DNA from: a virus
Virus record (IMG/VR): IMGVR_UViG_3300027721_000069
Coordinates: 1-25,037 of that record
Reading direction: 5' to 3' (one strand)
Length of the DNA: 25,037 nucleotides
Shown piece by piece: positions 13,306 through 19,833 of this stretch. A program made the translations under genes and the position numbers. Below the pieces are notes generated by a model, which was not told the origin of the DNA, did not search any database, and saw only the letters and a list, made by a program, of their open reading frames with translations. The stretch's first letter is position 1, and every line of letters starts with the position of its first letter.

Positions 13306-15830
13306 AGTGGAGGTCTCACCAAATCCTGACTCCTCCCTCGGAGGATGAGATCGCGGAGATGGAGCCAGAGGAACTGGTCGAACTCCACAAGATATACCAC
13401 GAGGCCATCGAGAACGCGGAGAAAGACCCGTTCAGGTATGGATTCCGGCTACCACACTGGGGTAAGGCAGAAGAGCAGTTGTCAGAGGTCACAGAGATCG
13501 TGGCACTTGGAGGTAACAGGTGTCTTGCTCCAGAGCAGGAAATATACGATCCTGTGACGAATAAAAGCACTCCAGTTTCAGAAATTACTTCTGAGTTTCA
13601 TGTGCTTGCATGGGACGGGGAAAAACAGATTCAATGCCGTGCTTTACGACCATTTGTAAAGACTGTTGCCAAGACATACCAAGTGATTCTAGGAAACGGT
13701 GACACGTTTCAGTGTTCGGCGGAGCATCAAGTTTCAACTCCCTTTGGATGGCGTTCCGTAAAAGACATAGGCATCGGCGGAGTTGTCTCGACTCTGGAGA
13801 AAGAACCATCGGTTTCTTGTTCTTCTGGCCGTCACGCATTTTCTTTTTTCCTTCCTCACTCCAACGTGGGATCTGTCCTTTCAAGGTTTCGGCTAGGTGC
13901 TTTGCGTTTGATTCAAACACTTCTAGATTCTCTGGACGATTGTCAGTCTTCACCCCGTTTTTGTGGTGAACTACTTCCGTCTTTAGTAAGAATCGACCCA
14001 ACTGCTTCTCCATCACAAGACGATGCTCCAAAATATAATGGGTATGTCTCTTTGCATTCGGGTGACCGGGAGAGTAAATCTCTACATAGCCGTCCTTATT
14101 CAGGGTCTTGCCACCTTTCCAACCCTTATGAAGAGATCCACTACGAGGACCACTGCGAGGCATCTGGATCTTATGTTTCTTACAGAGTTTTGAAACCCCG
14201 GCAGTTGACCACCTCTGACCGCATCGCTCAAAAGCTAAGTCTGAAACTTCTTGCAGCGTTTTGCCTTGTTCGATCAGTCCCTTTAATTCGTCTCCCGATA
14301 CAATATCTTCTAAGATTGTTTTCATGTGCGCTGACTAAGTCTGGAGAAACTATTATTGTCAAGGTTTATGATAAACAGGTAAGCGAGATATGGGATATTG
14401 AGGTTCCAGAGGCGGGTAACTATTTCATTGGTAACGTCTTGCAAAAAAACTCAGGCAAAACTCAATGGGGTGCATTCTCCATCGTCCGTGCTGCGGTAGA
14501 AAACCCCAACTCCGAGATATTCTGCTTCGCACAAACCTCCGAGGTGTCCATTCGTCAGCAGCAGAGTGCTGTTTACGACTGGCTGCCAGCGGAGCTAAAG
14601 ACCAAGCAGACATCCGCAGGGGCGTATATTTCTTACACGAAAAAGAACGGATTTACCGATGGCAGTCTAATCCTCCCAAACGGCTCCCAGATCATCTTCA
14701 AGACTTACTCCCAGTATCAGAACAACCCCACTATTCTGGAGGGTGCGGAACTCGGCAGCAGGTCACCTGTATGGCACAATATCGGGGTATGGCTGGACGA
14801 GTATCTGCTCGGACCAGAACTGATCAATACCCTGCGATTCCGACTAGCCACAAGGGACGCAAAGATGCTGGTGACGTTCACGCCTATCGACGGGTGGACG
14901 GAGGTCATCAAGGAGTATCTCGACAGTGCTGCGACCATTGAATCCCGCCCTGCGGAACTACTCAAGGGTGAGCTTGTCCCATACATCCAGAGATCGAAGA
15001 AGCGGAATGCTAGTATTCACTACTTCCACTCGCAGGATAACCCATTCGGTGGCTACGACCGCATCAAGGAGGCTTTGGAGGGCAGGTCGAGGGAAGAGAT
15101 CCTAATCCGCGCATACGGGGTTCCTGTGAAGTCTCAGGCTACCAAGTTCCCCAAGTTCAACACCGCAGTGAACGTCATCCCGAAGGATCAGATCCCGACC
15201 AAGAACGTCACGCGCTACCACATCATCGACCCCGCCGGGGCGAAGAACTGGTTCATGTGCTGGGTGGCTGTGGACGAGTCTGGAACCTACTACATCTACC
15301 GCGAGTGGCCTAGCGTGGAGTATGGTGACTGGGCTGAGTGGAAGAGCGGTAAATGGATACCCGGCGAGGCTGCCAAGGGGCTTGGATATGGCATCAGGGA
15401 CTACGTCGAACTGATCCAGAACTACGAGGAAGACGAGGAGATATTTGACAGGCTAATCGACCCACGCCTAGGTGCTGCTAGGTATCAAGCGTCTGACGGG
15501 GCTTCATCCATTATCGAGGATCTGGGGGAAATGGAGATCATCTGTAATCCAGCCCCCGGTCTAGAGATCGAGGAGGGACTTCAGGCGTTGATTAGTAAGA
15601 TGAGTTACGATACCAGCAAACCACTAGACTCAATCAACCGACCCCATTTCTACATATCATCCGACTGCGAGAACATCATCAGGGCATTAGCCGAATATAC
15701 TGGGGATCAGGGACTCAAGGAGGCATGGAAAGACCCTATTGACGTTCTTCGTTATGCTGCCATTGCAGACCTAGATCACGTTGACACTAAGAAAACACAA
15801 ACCACAAGACAAGGTAATGGAGGATATTAA
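13302..15830 (+). CDS. terL: Terminase large subunit (TerL), intein-containing precursor
   Basis: This 842-aa precursor gives a 532-aa ATPase-nuclease motor after removal of a 310-aa intein (residues 74-383). N-extein: residues 1-73, ending IVALGGNR. C-extein: from Ser384, beginning SGKTQWG. Joined, these restore the Walker A motif GGNRSGKT. Walker B is VWLDE with Asp499 and Glu500, and a coupling-type motif VTFTPIDG follows. Candidate RNase H-like nuclease acidic residues are Asp643 (YHIIDPAG), Asp720 (LIDPRLG) and Asp814 (PIDVLRY). The protein translocates DNA into the prohead through the portal and cuts concatemers. Unspliced protein should be inactive because the ATP-binding loop is interrupted. 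It overlaps TerS by 4 bases and the next gene by 14 bases. An HNH gene lies on the opposite strand within the intein. Confidence 0.95.
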   Translation: MKWRSHQILTPPSEDEIAEMEPEELVELHKIYHEAIENAEKDPFRYGFRLPHWGKAEEQLSEVTEIVALGGNRCLAPEQEIYDPVTNKSTPVSEITSEFHVLAWDGEKQIQCRALRPFVKTVAKTYQVILGNGDTFQCSAEHQVSTPFGWRSVKDIGIGGVVSTLEKEPSVSCSSGRHAFSFFLPHSNVGSVLSRFRLGALRLIQTLLDSLDDCQSSPRFCGELLPSLVRIDPTASPSQDDAPKYNGYVSLHSGDRESKSLHSRPYSGSCHLSNPYEEIHYEDHCEASGSYVSYRVLKPRQLTTSDRIAQKLSLKLLAAFCLVRSVPLIRLPIQYLLRLFSCALTKSGETIIVKVYDKQVSEIWDIEVPEAGNYFIGNVLQKNSGKTQWGAFSIVRAAVENPNSEIFCFAQTSEVSIRQQQSAVYDWLPAELKTKQTSAGAYISYTKKNGFTDGSLILPNGSQIIFKTYSQYQNNPTILEGAELGSRSPVWHNIGVWLDEYLLGPELINTLRFRLATRDAKMLVTFTPIDGWTEVIKEYLDSAATIESRPAELLKGELVPYIQRSKKRNASIHYFHSQDNPFGGYDRIKEALEGRSREEILIRAYGVPVKSQATKFPKFNTAVNVIPKDQIPTKNVTRYHIIDPAGAKNWFMCWVAVDESGTYYIYREWPSVEYGDWAEWKSGKWIPGEAAKGLGYGIRDYVELIQNYEEDEEIFDRLIDPRLGAARYQASDGASSIIEDLGEMEIICNPAPGLEIEEGLQALISKMSYDTSKPLDSINRPHFYISSDCENIIRALAEYTGDQGLKEAWKDPIDVLRYAAIADLDHVDTKKTQTTRQGNGGY
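13521..14450 (+). mobile_element. Intein in the TerL P-loop
   Basis: This is a self-splicing protein element of 310 residues. The first residue is Cys74 of the precursor (CLAPEQEIYDP, splicing block A). Block B is near residues 138-151 (CSAEHQVSTPFGW, with His142, intein position 69). The C-terminal blocks run through EIWDIEVPEAGNYFIGNVLQKN, ending in Asn383, with Ser384 as the +1 nucleophile. The penultimate residue is Lys, not the usual His. The P-loop of TerL is a known favoured intein site. Between block B and the C-terminal blocks, the sense translation (about residues 165-335) shows no LAGLIDADG or HNH endonuclease and looks like arbitrary sequence; the opposite strand of that DNA encodes an HNH nuclease. 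Base composition and codon use differ from the flanking GC-richer exteins, consistent with later acquisition. Confidence 0.93.
13585..14325 (-). CDS. HNH homing endonuclease encoded antisense within the TerL intein
   Basis: This 246-aa ORF starts at an ATG whose complement is 14323-14325; an in-frame stop lies only four codons upstream, so the start is well fixed. Residues 14-60 look like a helix-turn-helix DNA-binding segment (LIEQGKTLQEVSDLAFERCG, then STAGVSKLCKKHKIQMPRSG). Residues 80-143 are a full HNH_3-type core: GYVEIYSPGHP, LEHRLVMEKQLGR, TEVVHHKNGVKTDNRPENLEVF, with His120/His121, Asn123, Asn129, Asn133 and His143 as candidate catalytic or zinc/metal-site residues. The core lies over 13897-14088. 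The C-terminal about 60 residues overlap the coding region of the intein's splicing block B and may be partly shadow. It probably cuts intein-free TerL genes. No pseudogene damage is visible. A TTGACA lies upstream on the minus strand (14362 to 14357). Confidence 0.88.
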   Translation of the reverse strand: MKTILEDIVSGDELKGLIEQGKTLQEVSDLAFERCGQRWSTAGVSKLCKKHKIQMPRSGPRSGSLHKGWKGGKTLNKDGYVEIYSPGHPNAKRHTHYILEHRLVMEKQLGRFLLKTEVVHHKNGVKTDNRPENLEVFESNAKHLAETLKGQIPRWSEEGKKKMRDGQKNKKPMVLSPESRQLRRCLCLLRNAIQRELKLDAPPNTETCHRFLESLGMSWQQSLQMVVKHGIESVFPRPMQAHETQK

Positions 15831-16194
15831 CTGCTGGAAACAAAAGGAAGTCGTCGAGAAGCTGGGAGCAACCCCTGCCGAGGCTAAGGCGTATCGTGAT
15901 GAATTCCTTGAGTTTGGGACTCATTGGAACAAGGTTGGAGCCACGATCTACTGGTCCGACCATGCCCTGTGGATGTTCAAGAAACACCTAGCTACCCCGG
16001 TGACGGATACCACGGAGATCGAGGTATTGGTAACAGGATTAGCAAGGAACCCTCGGTTCGTTTACGGAGACCTTCACGGTAACCGTGTCGCAATCGAATG
16101 CCCTCAGAAGCTTTCCGAAAGGATGCTGAAAAAGAAAATCAAAGTATCCGTGAGGGAGGAGAATGGAGAATTTTATTACAAATATAACTCATGA
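15817..16194 (+). CDS. Conserved protein between TerL and portal, unknown
   Basis: A 125-aa protein results when started at the ATG at 15817, which overlaps the end of TerL by 14 bases; an upstream TTG at 15781 would add 12 residues but looks like TerL shadow. The N-terminus (CWKQKEVVEKLGATPAEAKAY) is helical and HTH-like. The C-terminal half is beta-rich (IEVLVTGLARNPRFVYGDL, GNRVAIECP, KKKIKVSVREENGEFYYKY). Small proteins of this shape occur between TerL and portal genes in related phages, but I know no function for them. It overlaps the portal gene by four bases (ATGA). Confidence 0.7.
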   Translation: MEDINCWKQKEVVEKLGATPAEAKAYRDEFLEFGTHWNKVGATIYWSDHALWMFKKHLATPVTDTTEIEVLVTGLARNPRFVYGDLHGNRVAIECPQKLSERMLKKKIKVSVREENGEFYYKYNS

Positions 16195-18290
16195 AGTCAA
16201 AAGAAGAAGAAAATATGTCCGAGTCCATTGATGAAGAATCCATGGAGGGTGAGTCACTCATCTATGCATCAACGGAGCCAGATATTCAGGCACTGAGAGG
16301 TGCGTATGATAACTGCCTGTTGAACCTCGACGAATACTTTGAGATTTGCAATCGGAGCTACGATGACAGACGCAACATCTGGGACGGAAAGACCTCTGAC
16401 CTTCGCAAGAATGGTTCTAATGCATTCCCTTGGGATGGAGCCTCCGACATGGAGGTGAACGTCATTGGCGAGCGTATCGATGCCTTTGTGTCAATCTTGG
16501 ATCAGGCACTCAGCAGAAGCCACATCAAGGCGTTCCCGACCAGCACCACGTCGATCCCACGGGCTGCACTGGTATCCTCATTCCTCAAGTGGATGAAATC
16601 CAGCTACATTCCCGACTTCAAGAATCAGATGGAACTGGGAGCCAACTACCTGCTCGAAAAGGGCATCATGGTTACCTATGTGGGATGGCAGCGTGAGAAG
16701 CGCACATTCCTACAGGATGTATCCTTGGAACAGCTTGCACAGGCATCCCCGGACATGGCTGAGTTGATCATCAACGCCACGGACGATACGATCCTGATCG
16801 ACATGATCGTGCAGGCATTCCCGCACATAACACCGAAGCGTGTTCGTAAGTTCCTCAAGGAGATCCGCAAGGTGGGACGCGCAAGCATCCCGGTTCCACG
16901 CATCTCCGTTGACTGCCCGTTCGTCCACTCATGTGCGCCAGATGGAGAGGTTCTCTTCCCACCATACGTCATTGACCCACAGAAGGCTCCATACGTCTTC
17001 TGGAGGACGTTCATGACCGCTCAGGAGCTTGAGAAGAAGGTTGCTACCGAGGGCTGGGACGAGGAGTGGGTTGACGATGCTATCGATGACCTTCGCGGCA
17101 AGGATTCGTATTATCTGGACGGACAGAAGGCCAAGAGGTTCACAAACCTGCCTATCTCGCACGATACCGACCTCGTGATGGTTGTTTACGCATACCAACG
17201 CCTGATCGATGAGGACGGCGCAGAGGGTATCTATTGCACCGTATTCAACCCCAACGTGGATGGATACGCGAAGAACGAACTACTCAATGGATATGATGAC
17301 TACCCGTTCGTGGTAACCCGTCTCAGTAACAACCAGAAGCGGATGTATGAGGTTCAGACCTTCTCCGACATCCTCCGTGGGTCTCAGTTGCAGATCAAAA
17401 CCGAGCGTGACAGCCGGATCGACAGGGCAAGCCTAGCTACCCTTCCACCGCTGATGCACCCAGCAGGCAGACCCCCTTCCGACTGGGGACCGGGTCGCCG
17501 GGTTCCTTACCGCAGGTTGGGAGAGATCGCCTTCGGCCCTATCCCGCCAGCGGACAACGGATCGATGGAGATCGAGATGTCCATGAGAGCGCAGGCAGAC
17601 CGCGCCGTGGGTCTCGACATGACCAGTCCTATCTCTGCCGTTCGCCAGCAGTTTTTCGTGAACAAGTATCTTGACCACGTTAAGGATGTCCTCGGTCTTG
17701 CGTGGAAGCTATTCCAGCGTATGGGACCAGATGAGATCTTCTTCCAAGTTACCGGCAACCCAAACCCGCAGACGATGACCAAGGGATCGCCAGATGAGGA
17801 CTACTCGTTCAGCGTGTCCTTCGACTCATTGAGTGCAGACCCAGAGAACGCCGAATCACGCATGAAACAGATCGGCAGCCTAGTTCAGTTCGACCGTAAC
17901 GGACGGATCGACATGGACAAGTTCCTTGAGTTTGCCGCGATGTCTATCGACCCCGTATTTGGTGACTACGTCCTGCAACCCGCCGAGGAAGCTACCGCGA
18001 AGGTTCAGAAACAGGTTACCGATGACTTGGCTAAAATCTATGCTGGTATCGAGATGCCTGCACAGCCAAATGGCGCACAGATCGCCATGCAGATGCTTCA
18101 GGCATACGCACAGCAGCCTGACGTGGCTCAGAGGGCGCAGAGTGACGAAGCCTTCGGTGCAAGGCTACAGAAGTATGCCGAGCAATACCAGTTCCAGATG
18201 CAGCAGATGCAGAATGCCCAGATCGGGCGTATCGGCACTGCTCCAGCGGAGATGGGAGGAATCCAAACCCAAGGGATGAATCAGCAATGA
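16191..18290 (+). CDS. Portal protein
   Basis: This 699-aa protein forms the dodecameric ring at the packaging vertex. Supporting features are an acidic N-terminus, followed by YFEICNRSYDDRRNIWDGKTSDLRKNGSNAFPWDGASDMEVNVI (split here for description), the conserved N-terminal pattern of podovirus-type portals. A long mixed region with VTYVGWQREKRTF and the stem-like helices around residues 385-430 (QLQIKTERDSRIDRASLATLPP) also fit. The C-terminus is Gln/Met-rich (QFQMQQMQNAQIG) as in barrel-forming portals. Size and position after TerL are as expected. It starts at 16191 within an ATGA overlap; a second ATG at 16215 would drop eight residues. TerL docks to this ring for packaging; the tail attaches to it later. 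Confidence 0.9.
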   Translation: MKSKEEENMSESIDEESMEGESLIYASTEPDIQALRGAYDNCLLNLDEYFEICNRSYDDRRNIWDGKTSDLRKNGSNAFPWDGASDMEVNVIGERIDAFVSILDQALSRSHIKAFPTSTTSIPRAALVSSFLKWMKSSYIPDFKNQMELGANYLLEKGIMVTYVGWQREKRTFLQDVSLEQLAQASPDMAELIINATDDTILIDMIVQAFPHITPKRVRKFLKEIRKVGRASIPVPRISVDCPFVHSCAPDGEVLFPPYVIDPQKAPYVFWRTFMTAQELEKKVATEGWDEEWVDDAIDDLRGKDSYYLDGQKAKRFTNLPISHDTDLVMVVYAYQRLIDEDGAEGIYCTVFNPNVDGYAKNELLNGYDDYPFVVTRLSNNQKRMYEVQTFSDILRGSQLQIKTERDSRIDRASLATLPPLMHPAGRPPSDWGPGRRVPYRRLGEIAFGPIPPADNGSMEIEMSMRAQADRAVGLDMTSPISAVRQQFFVNKYLDHVKDVLGLAWKLFQRMGPDEIFFQVTGNPNPQTMTKGSPDEDYSFSVSFDSLSADPENAESRMKQIGSLVQFDRNGRIDMDKFLEFAAMSIDPVFGDYVLQPAEEATAKVQKQVTDDLAKIYAGIEMPAQPNGAQIAMQMLQAYAQQPDVAQRAQSDEAFGARLQKYAEQYQFQMQQMQNAQIGRIGTAPAEMGGIQTQGMNQQ

Positions 18291-18433
18291 AAAAGAAGAT
18301 GATCAAGCGTGAAGACGGCTCATACTCACAACGTGGGATGTGGGACAACGTCCGAGCCGCAAAAGGCTCCGGCAAGAAACCTACCAAGGAGATGCTGAAG
18401 CAAGAGCGGAAAATCAATAAGAAGATGAAGTAA
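18287..18433 (+). CDS. Very small basic protein, conserved in phages
   Basis: This 48-aa Lys-rich peptide (MKKKMIKREDGSYSQRGMWD... ending INKKMK) overlaps the portal stop by four bases and the next gene's start by one base, so it sits within a continuous translational chain. The segment AKGSGKKPTKEMLKQERKI is a pattern I have seen in small proteins beside portal genes of podovirus-like phages. Function is unknown; the high positive charge suggests nucleic-acid or capsid-interior contact. It is short, but the overlaps on both sides make it credible. Confidence 0.7.
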   Translation: MKKKMIKREDGSYSQRGMWDNVRAAKGSGKKPTKEMLKQERKINKKMK

Positions 18434-18657
18434 TGGAAAAGCGTTTCAAGAAGGTGGTAAAGAACCCTGAGACAGGCAGGGAGAAGACCGTCAGATACGG
18501 TCAGAAAGGTGCTACGATCAAACCCGGCACAGCCAAGGGCGATTCCTATTGCGCGAGATCCGCAAAGATCAAGGGAGATTGGAAGTCAGACCCCAACTCA
18601 CCGAACAACCTATCACGCCGTAAGTGGAAGTGCCGTGGAAGCAAATCAATGAAATAA
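18433..18657 (+). CDS. Small basic conserved phage protein
   Basis: This 74-aa protein is very rich in Lys, Arg and Gly. Its motifs include NPETGREKTVRYGQKG, KPGTAKGDSYCARSAKIKG and PNNLSRRKWKCRG, with two cysteines (about residues 40 and 67). I recognise the overall pattern from small proteins in many tailed phages, often near head genes, without a known function. A virion-interior DNA-binding role is possible. It starts by one-base overlap with the previous gene (TAATG) and is followed with no gap by the AT-rich gene at 18658. Confidence 0.7.
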   Translation: MEKRFKKVVKNPETGREKTVRYGQKGATIKPGTAKGDSYCARSAKIKGDWKSDPNSPNNLSRRKWKCRGSKSMK

Positions 18658-19290
18658 ATGAAAACAGCAGATTGGATAAAAAAACGGACAGCACAGCTTA
18701 ATCCAAATAATGACGCTCGTGTAACTCCTGATCCCGGATCGAGTGAGAACATCAAAAAACAAACACTTCTTGATAAAACACAAAAAATTATTGAAGATAT
18801 TGATGCCGCAATAGCCAACACTGGAGCCATTGCGAATATAGCAACTGCATCAAAAACACCTCAATTAGCCAGAGCTGGAAGCATTGTTACTGGCGCTGCA
18901 TCTAAATTTGAACCTGTTTTATTGGGTCTGACTGCGCTAGATGCTGCCCGTGGTTTAGTTGATAAAGATTACAGAGAAGACAATTTAAACGCGATCAAGA
19001 AACTAGAAGAGAACCCTAAAAGCGGGGTTCTAGGTGGAGCTTTGGATAATCGTTATTTCAATACATCGATTGGTCTTCAAGCATTTGAGCGGCCAGTAAC
19101 TACCGGGGGAGCGTTAATTCGTCTCCTTATGGAATCTAGAGATAAAATCAACAAGAGCCAAAAAATAGAAAAAGATGTTGAATTGAAGCTCAAAAGGCTT
19201 AAAAAGCAATACGCGGAACAGGAAGCTAGGAAAAAACAATCAATAACCAACCCCCAGCAAATAGTTCCCAGCCCTCAATCACTCGCTTAA
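18658..19290 (+). CDS. Hypothetical protein, AT-rich insert gene
   Basis: This 210-aa protein is encoded by DNA much richer in A/T than the portal and the small genes before it. Residues about 40-105 hold Ala/Gly-rich, weakly hydrophobic helices (AAIANTGAIANIATASKT, ARAGSIVTGAASKFEPVLLG). The C-terminal 50 residues are strongly charged and likely coiled (IEKDVELKLKRLKKQYAEQE). It has no recognised domain. The hydrophobic small-residue centre resembles virion or membrane-interacting phage proteins. It may be part of a small cargo block (18658-19676) placed between portal and scaffold. Confidence 0.6.
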   Translation: MKTADWIKKRTAQLNPNNDARVTPDPGSSENIKKQTLLDKTQKIIEDIDAAIANTGAIANIATASKTPQLARAGSIVTGAASKFEPVLLGLTALDAARGLVDKDYREDNLNAIKKLEENPKSGVLGGALDNRYFNTSIGLQAFERPVTTGGALIRLLMESRDKINKSQKIEKDVELKLKRLKKQYAEQEARKKQSITNPQQIVPSPQSLA

Positions 19291-19291
19291 A

Positions 19292-19462
19292 ATGAATAAA
19301 ACTCAAAATAAAATGTTTAAATTTGTCTCAGTTTTAGCTTACCAAAAAGAAATAGAACCAAATTTTATTGAAAAACTAAAACTTTTTATTTTTGCTGTTT
19401 TTATGTTGTTTGCTACTTCTTTAACCATTCTTGTATACATAGATAAATTTTTGCAAAAATAA
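19292..19462 (+). CDS. 56-aa single-span membrane peptide
   Basis: The peptide MNKTQNKMFKFVSVLAYQKE... has one hydrophobic segment at about residues 30-50 (LKLFIFAVFMLFATSLTILVYI), preceded by Lys-rich and followed by DKFLQK. Positive charges on the N-terminal side favour an inside-N orientation. It starts two bases after the preceding stop and ends just before the ATG at 19464, filling the gap exactly, which supports it being real. Very AT-rich. It could be a holin-like, superinfection-related or host-membrane peptide, but nothing specific indicates which. Confidence 0.55.
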   Translation: MNKTQNKMFKFVSVLAYQKEIEPNFIEKLKLFIFAVFMLFATSLTILVYIDKFLQK

Positions 19463-19463
19463 T

Positions 19464-19676
19464 ATGATACCAGTCCCAACACTAAAAGATGCCATCGCAA
19501 TCCTTGTGAATAATGAAGAATTTAAAGTATTCATGACATTCATTCAGGATGAGCGTGAGGCATTTATCTCAACTCTCAGACAAGCAGAGAATCCAAACGA
19601 AGTTATGAAATTGGCAGGATCAATTTCTACACTTGACGAAATCATACAATTCGTGAATATTGCGTCTGAGAAGTAA
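19464..19676 (+). CDS. Small helical protein, unknown
   Basis: This 70-aa acidic, helical protein (PTLKDAIAILVNNEEFKVF, then FIQDEREAFISTLRQAENPNEVMKLAG) has no membrane span. The helix-rich 'l..n.ef..f...i...re..i..l....n....lag.i..l..i' pattern is seen in short proteins near phage head genes. It might be an assembly chaperone, but this is not established. It is the last gene before a clear terminator at 19712-19744, so it ends the packaging/portal transcription unit. Confidence 0.6.
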   Translation: MIPVPTLKDAIAILVNNEEFKVFMTFIQDEREAFISTLRQAENPNEVMKLAGSISTLDEIIQFVNIASEK

Positions 19677-19711
19677 AGTTCTCAGTGGAGTTCATGTTGG
19701 TTACATCGAAG

Positions 19712-19744
19712 CGTCCTAGCAGGTAAAATCTGCTAGGGCGTTTT
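19712..19744 (+). terminator. Rho-independent terminator after the packaging module
   Basis: An 11-bp stem (CGTCCTAGCAG paired with CTGCTAGGGCG, one G-T wobble) closes a 7-base loop GTAAAAT and is followed by TTTT. It lies 36 bases after the stop codon at 19676 and before the capsid unit, separating packaging/portal genes from scaffold and capsid genes. Confidence 0.85.
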
Positions 19745-19763
19745 GCCGTTTAGGGTCGAGGGG

Positions 19764-19792
19764 TTGACAAGAAATTAATATATCCACAGTTC
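19764..19792 (+). promoter_or_regulatory. Candidate promoter for scaffold and capsid genes
   Basis: TTGACA at 19764-19769 is followed by an AT-rich stretch (AGAAATTAATATA) and TCCACAGT at 19783-19790. It lies between the terminator and the scaffold start at 19834, where a new promoter would be expected. A standard -10 box at 17-base spacing is not present. The same arrangement (TTGACA, 13 bases, TCCRCAGT) occurs at 799-825 before the tail genes. Confidence 0.4.
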
Positions 19793-19833
19793 TCATTCAT
19801 CGCTACCGCCTAGCGTAATTGGCGTTTAAACAT

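Noticed and set aside
13712-13969. 85-codon + frame inside the intein, other phase
   Set aside because: A low-complexity Phe/Ser/Arg-rich shadow of the antisense HNH gene.
14465-14941. 158-codon + frame overlapping the TerL C-extein
   Set aside because: It covers the Walker B region in a different frame and has no motif; a shadow of TerL.
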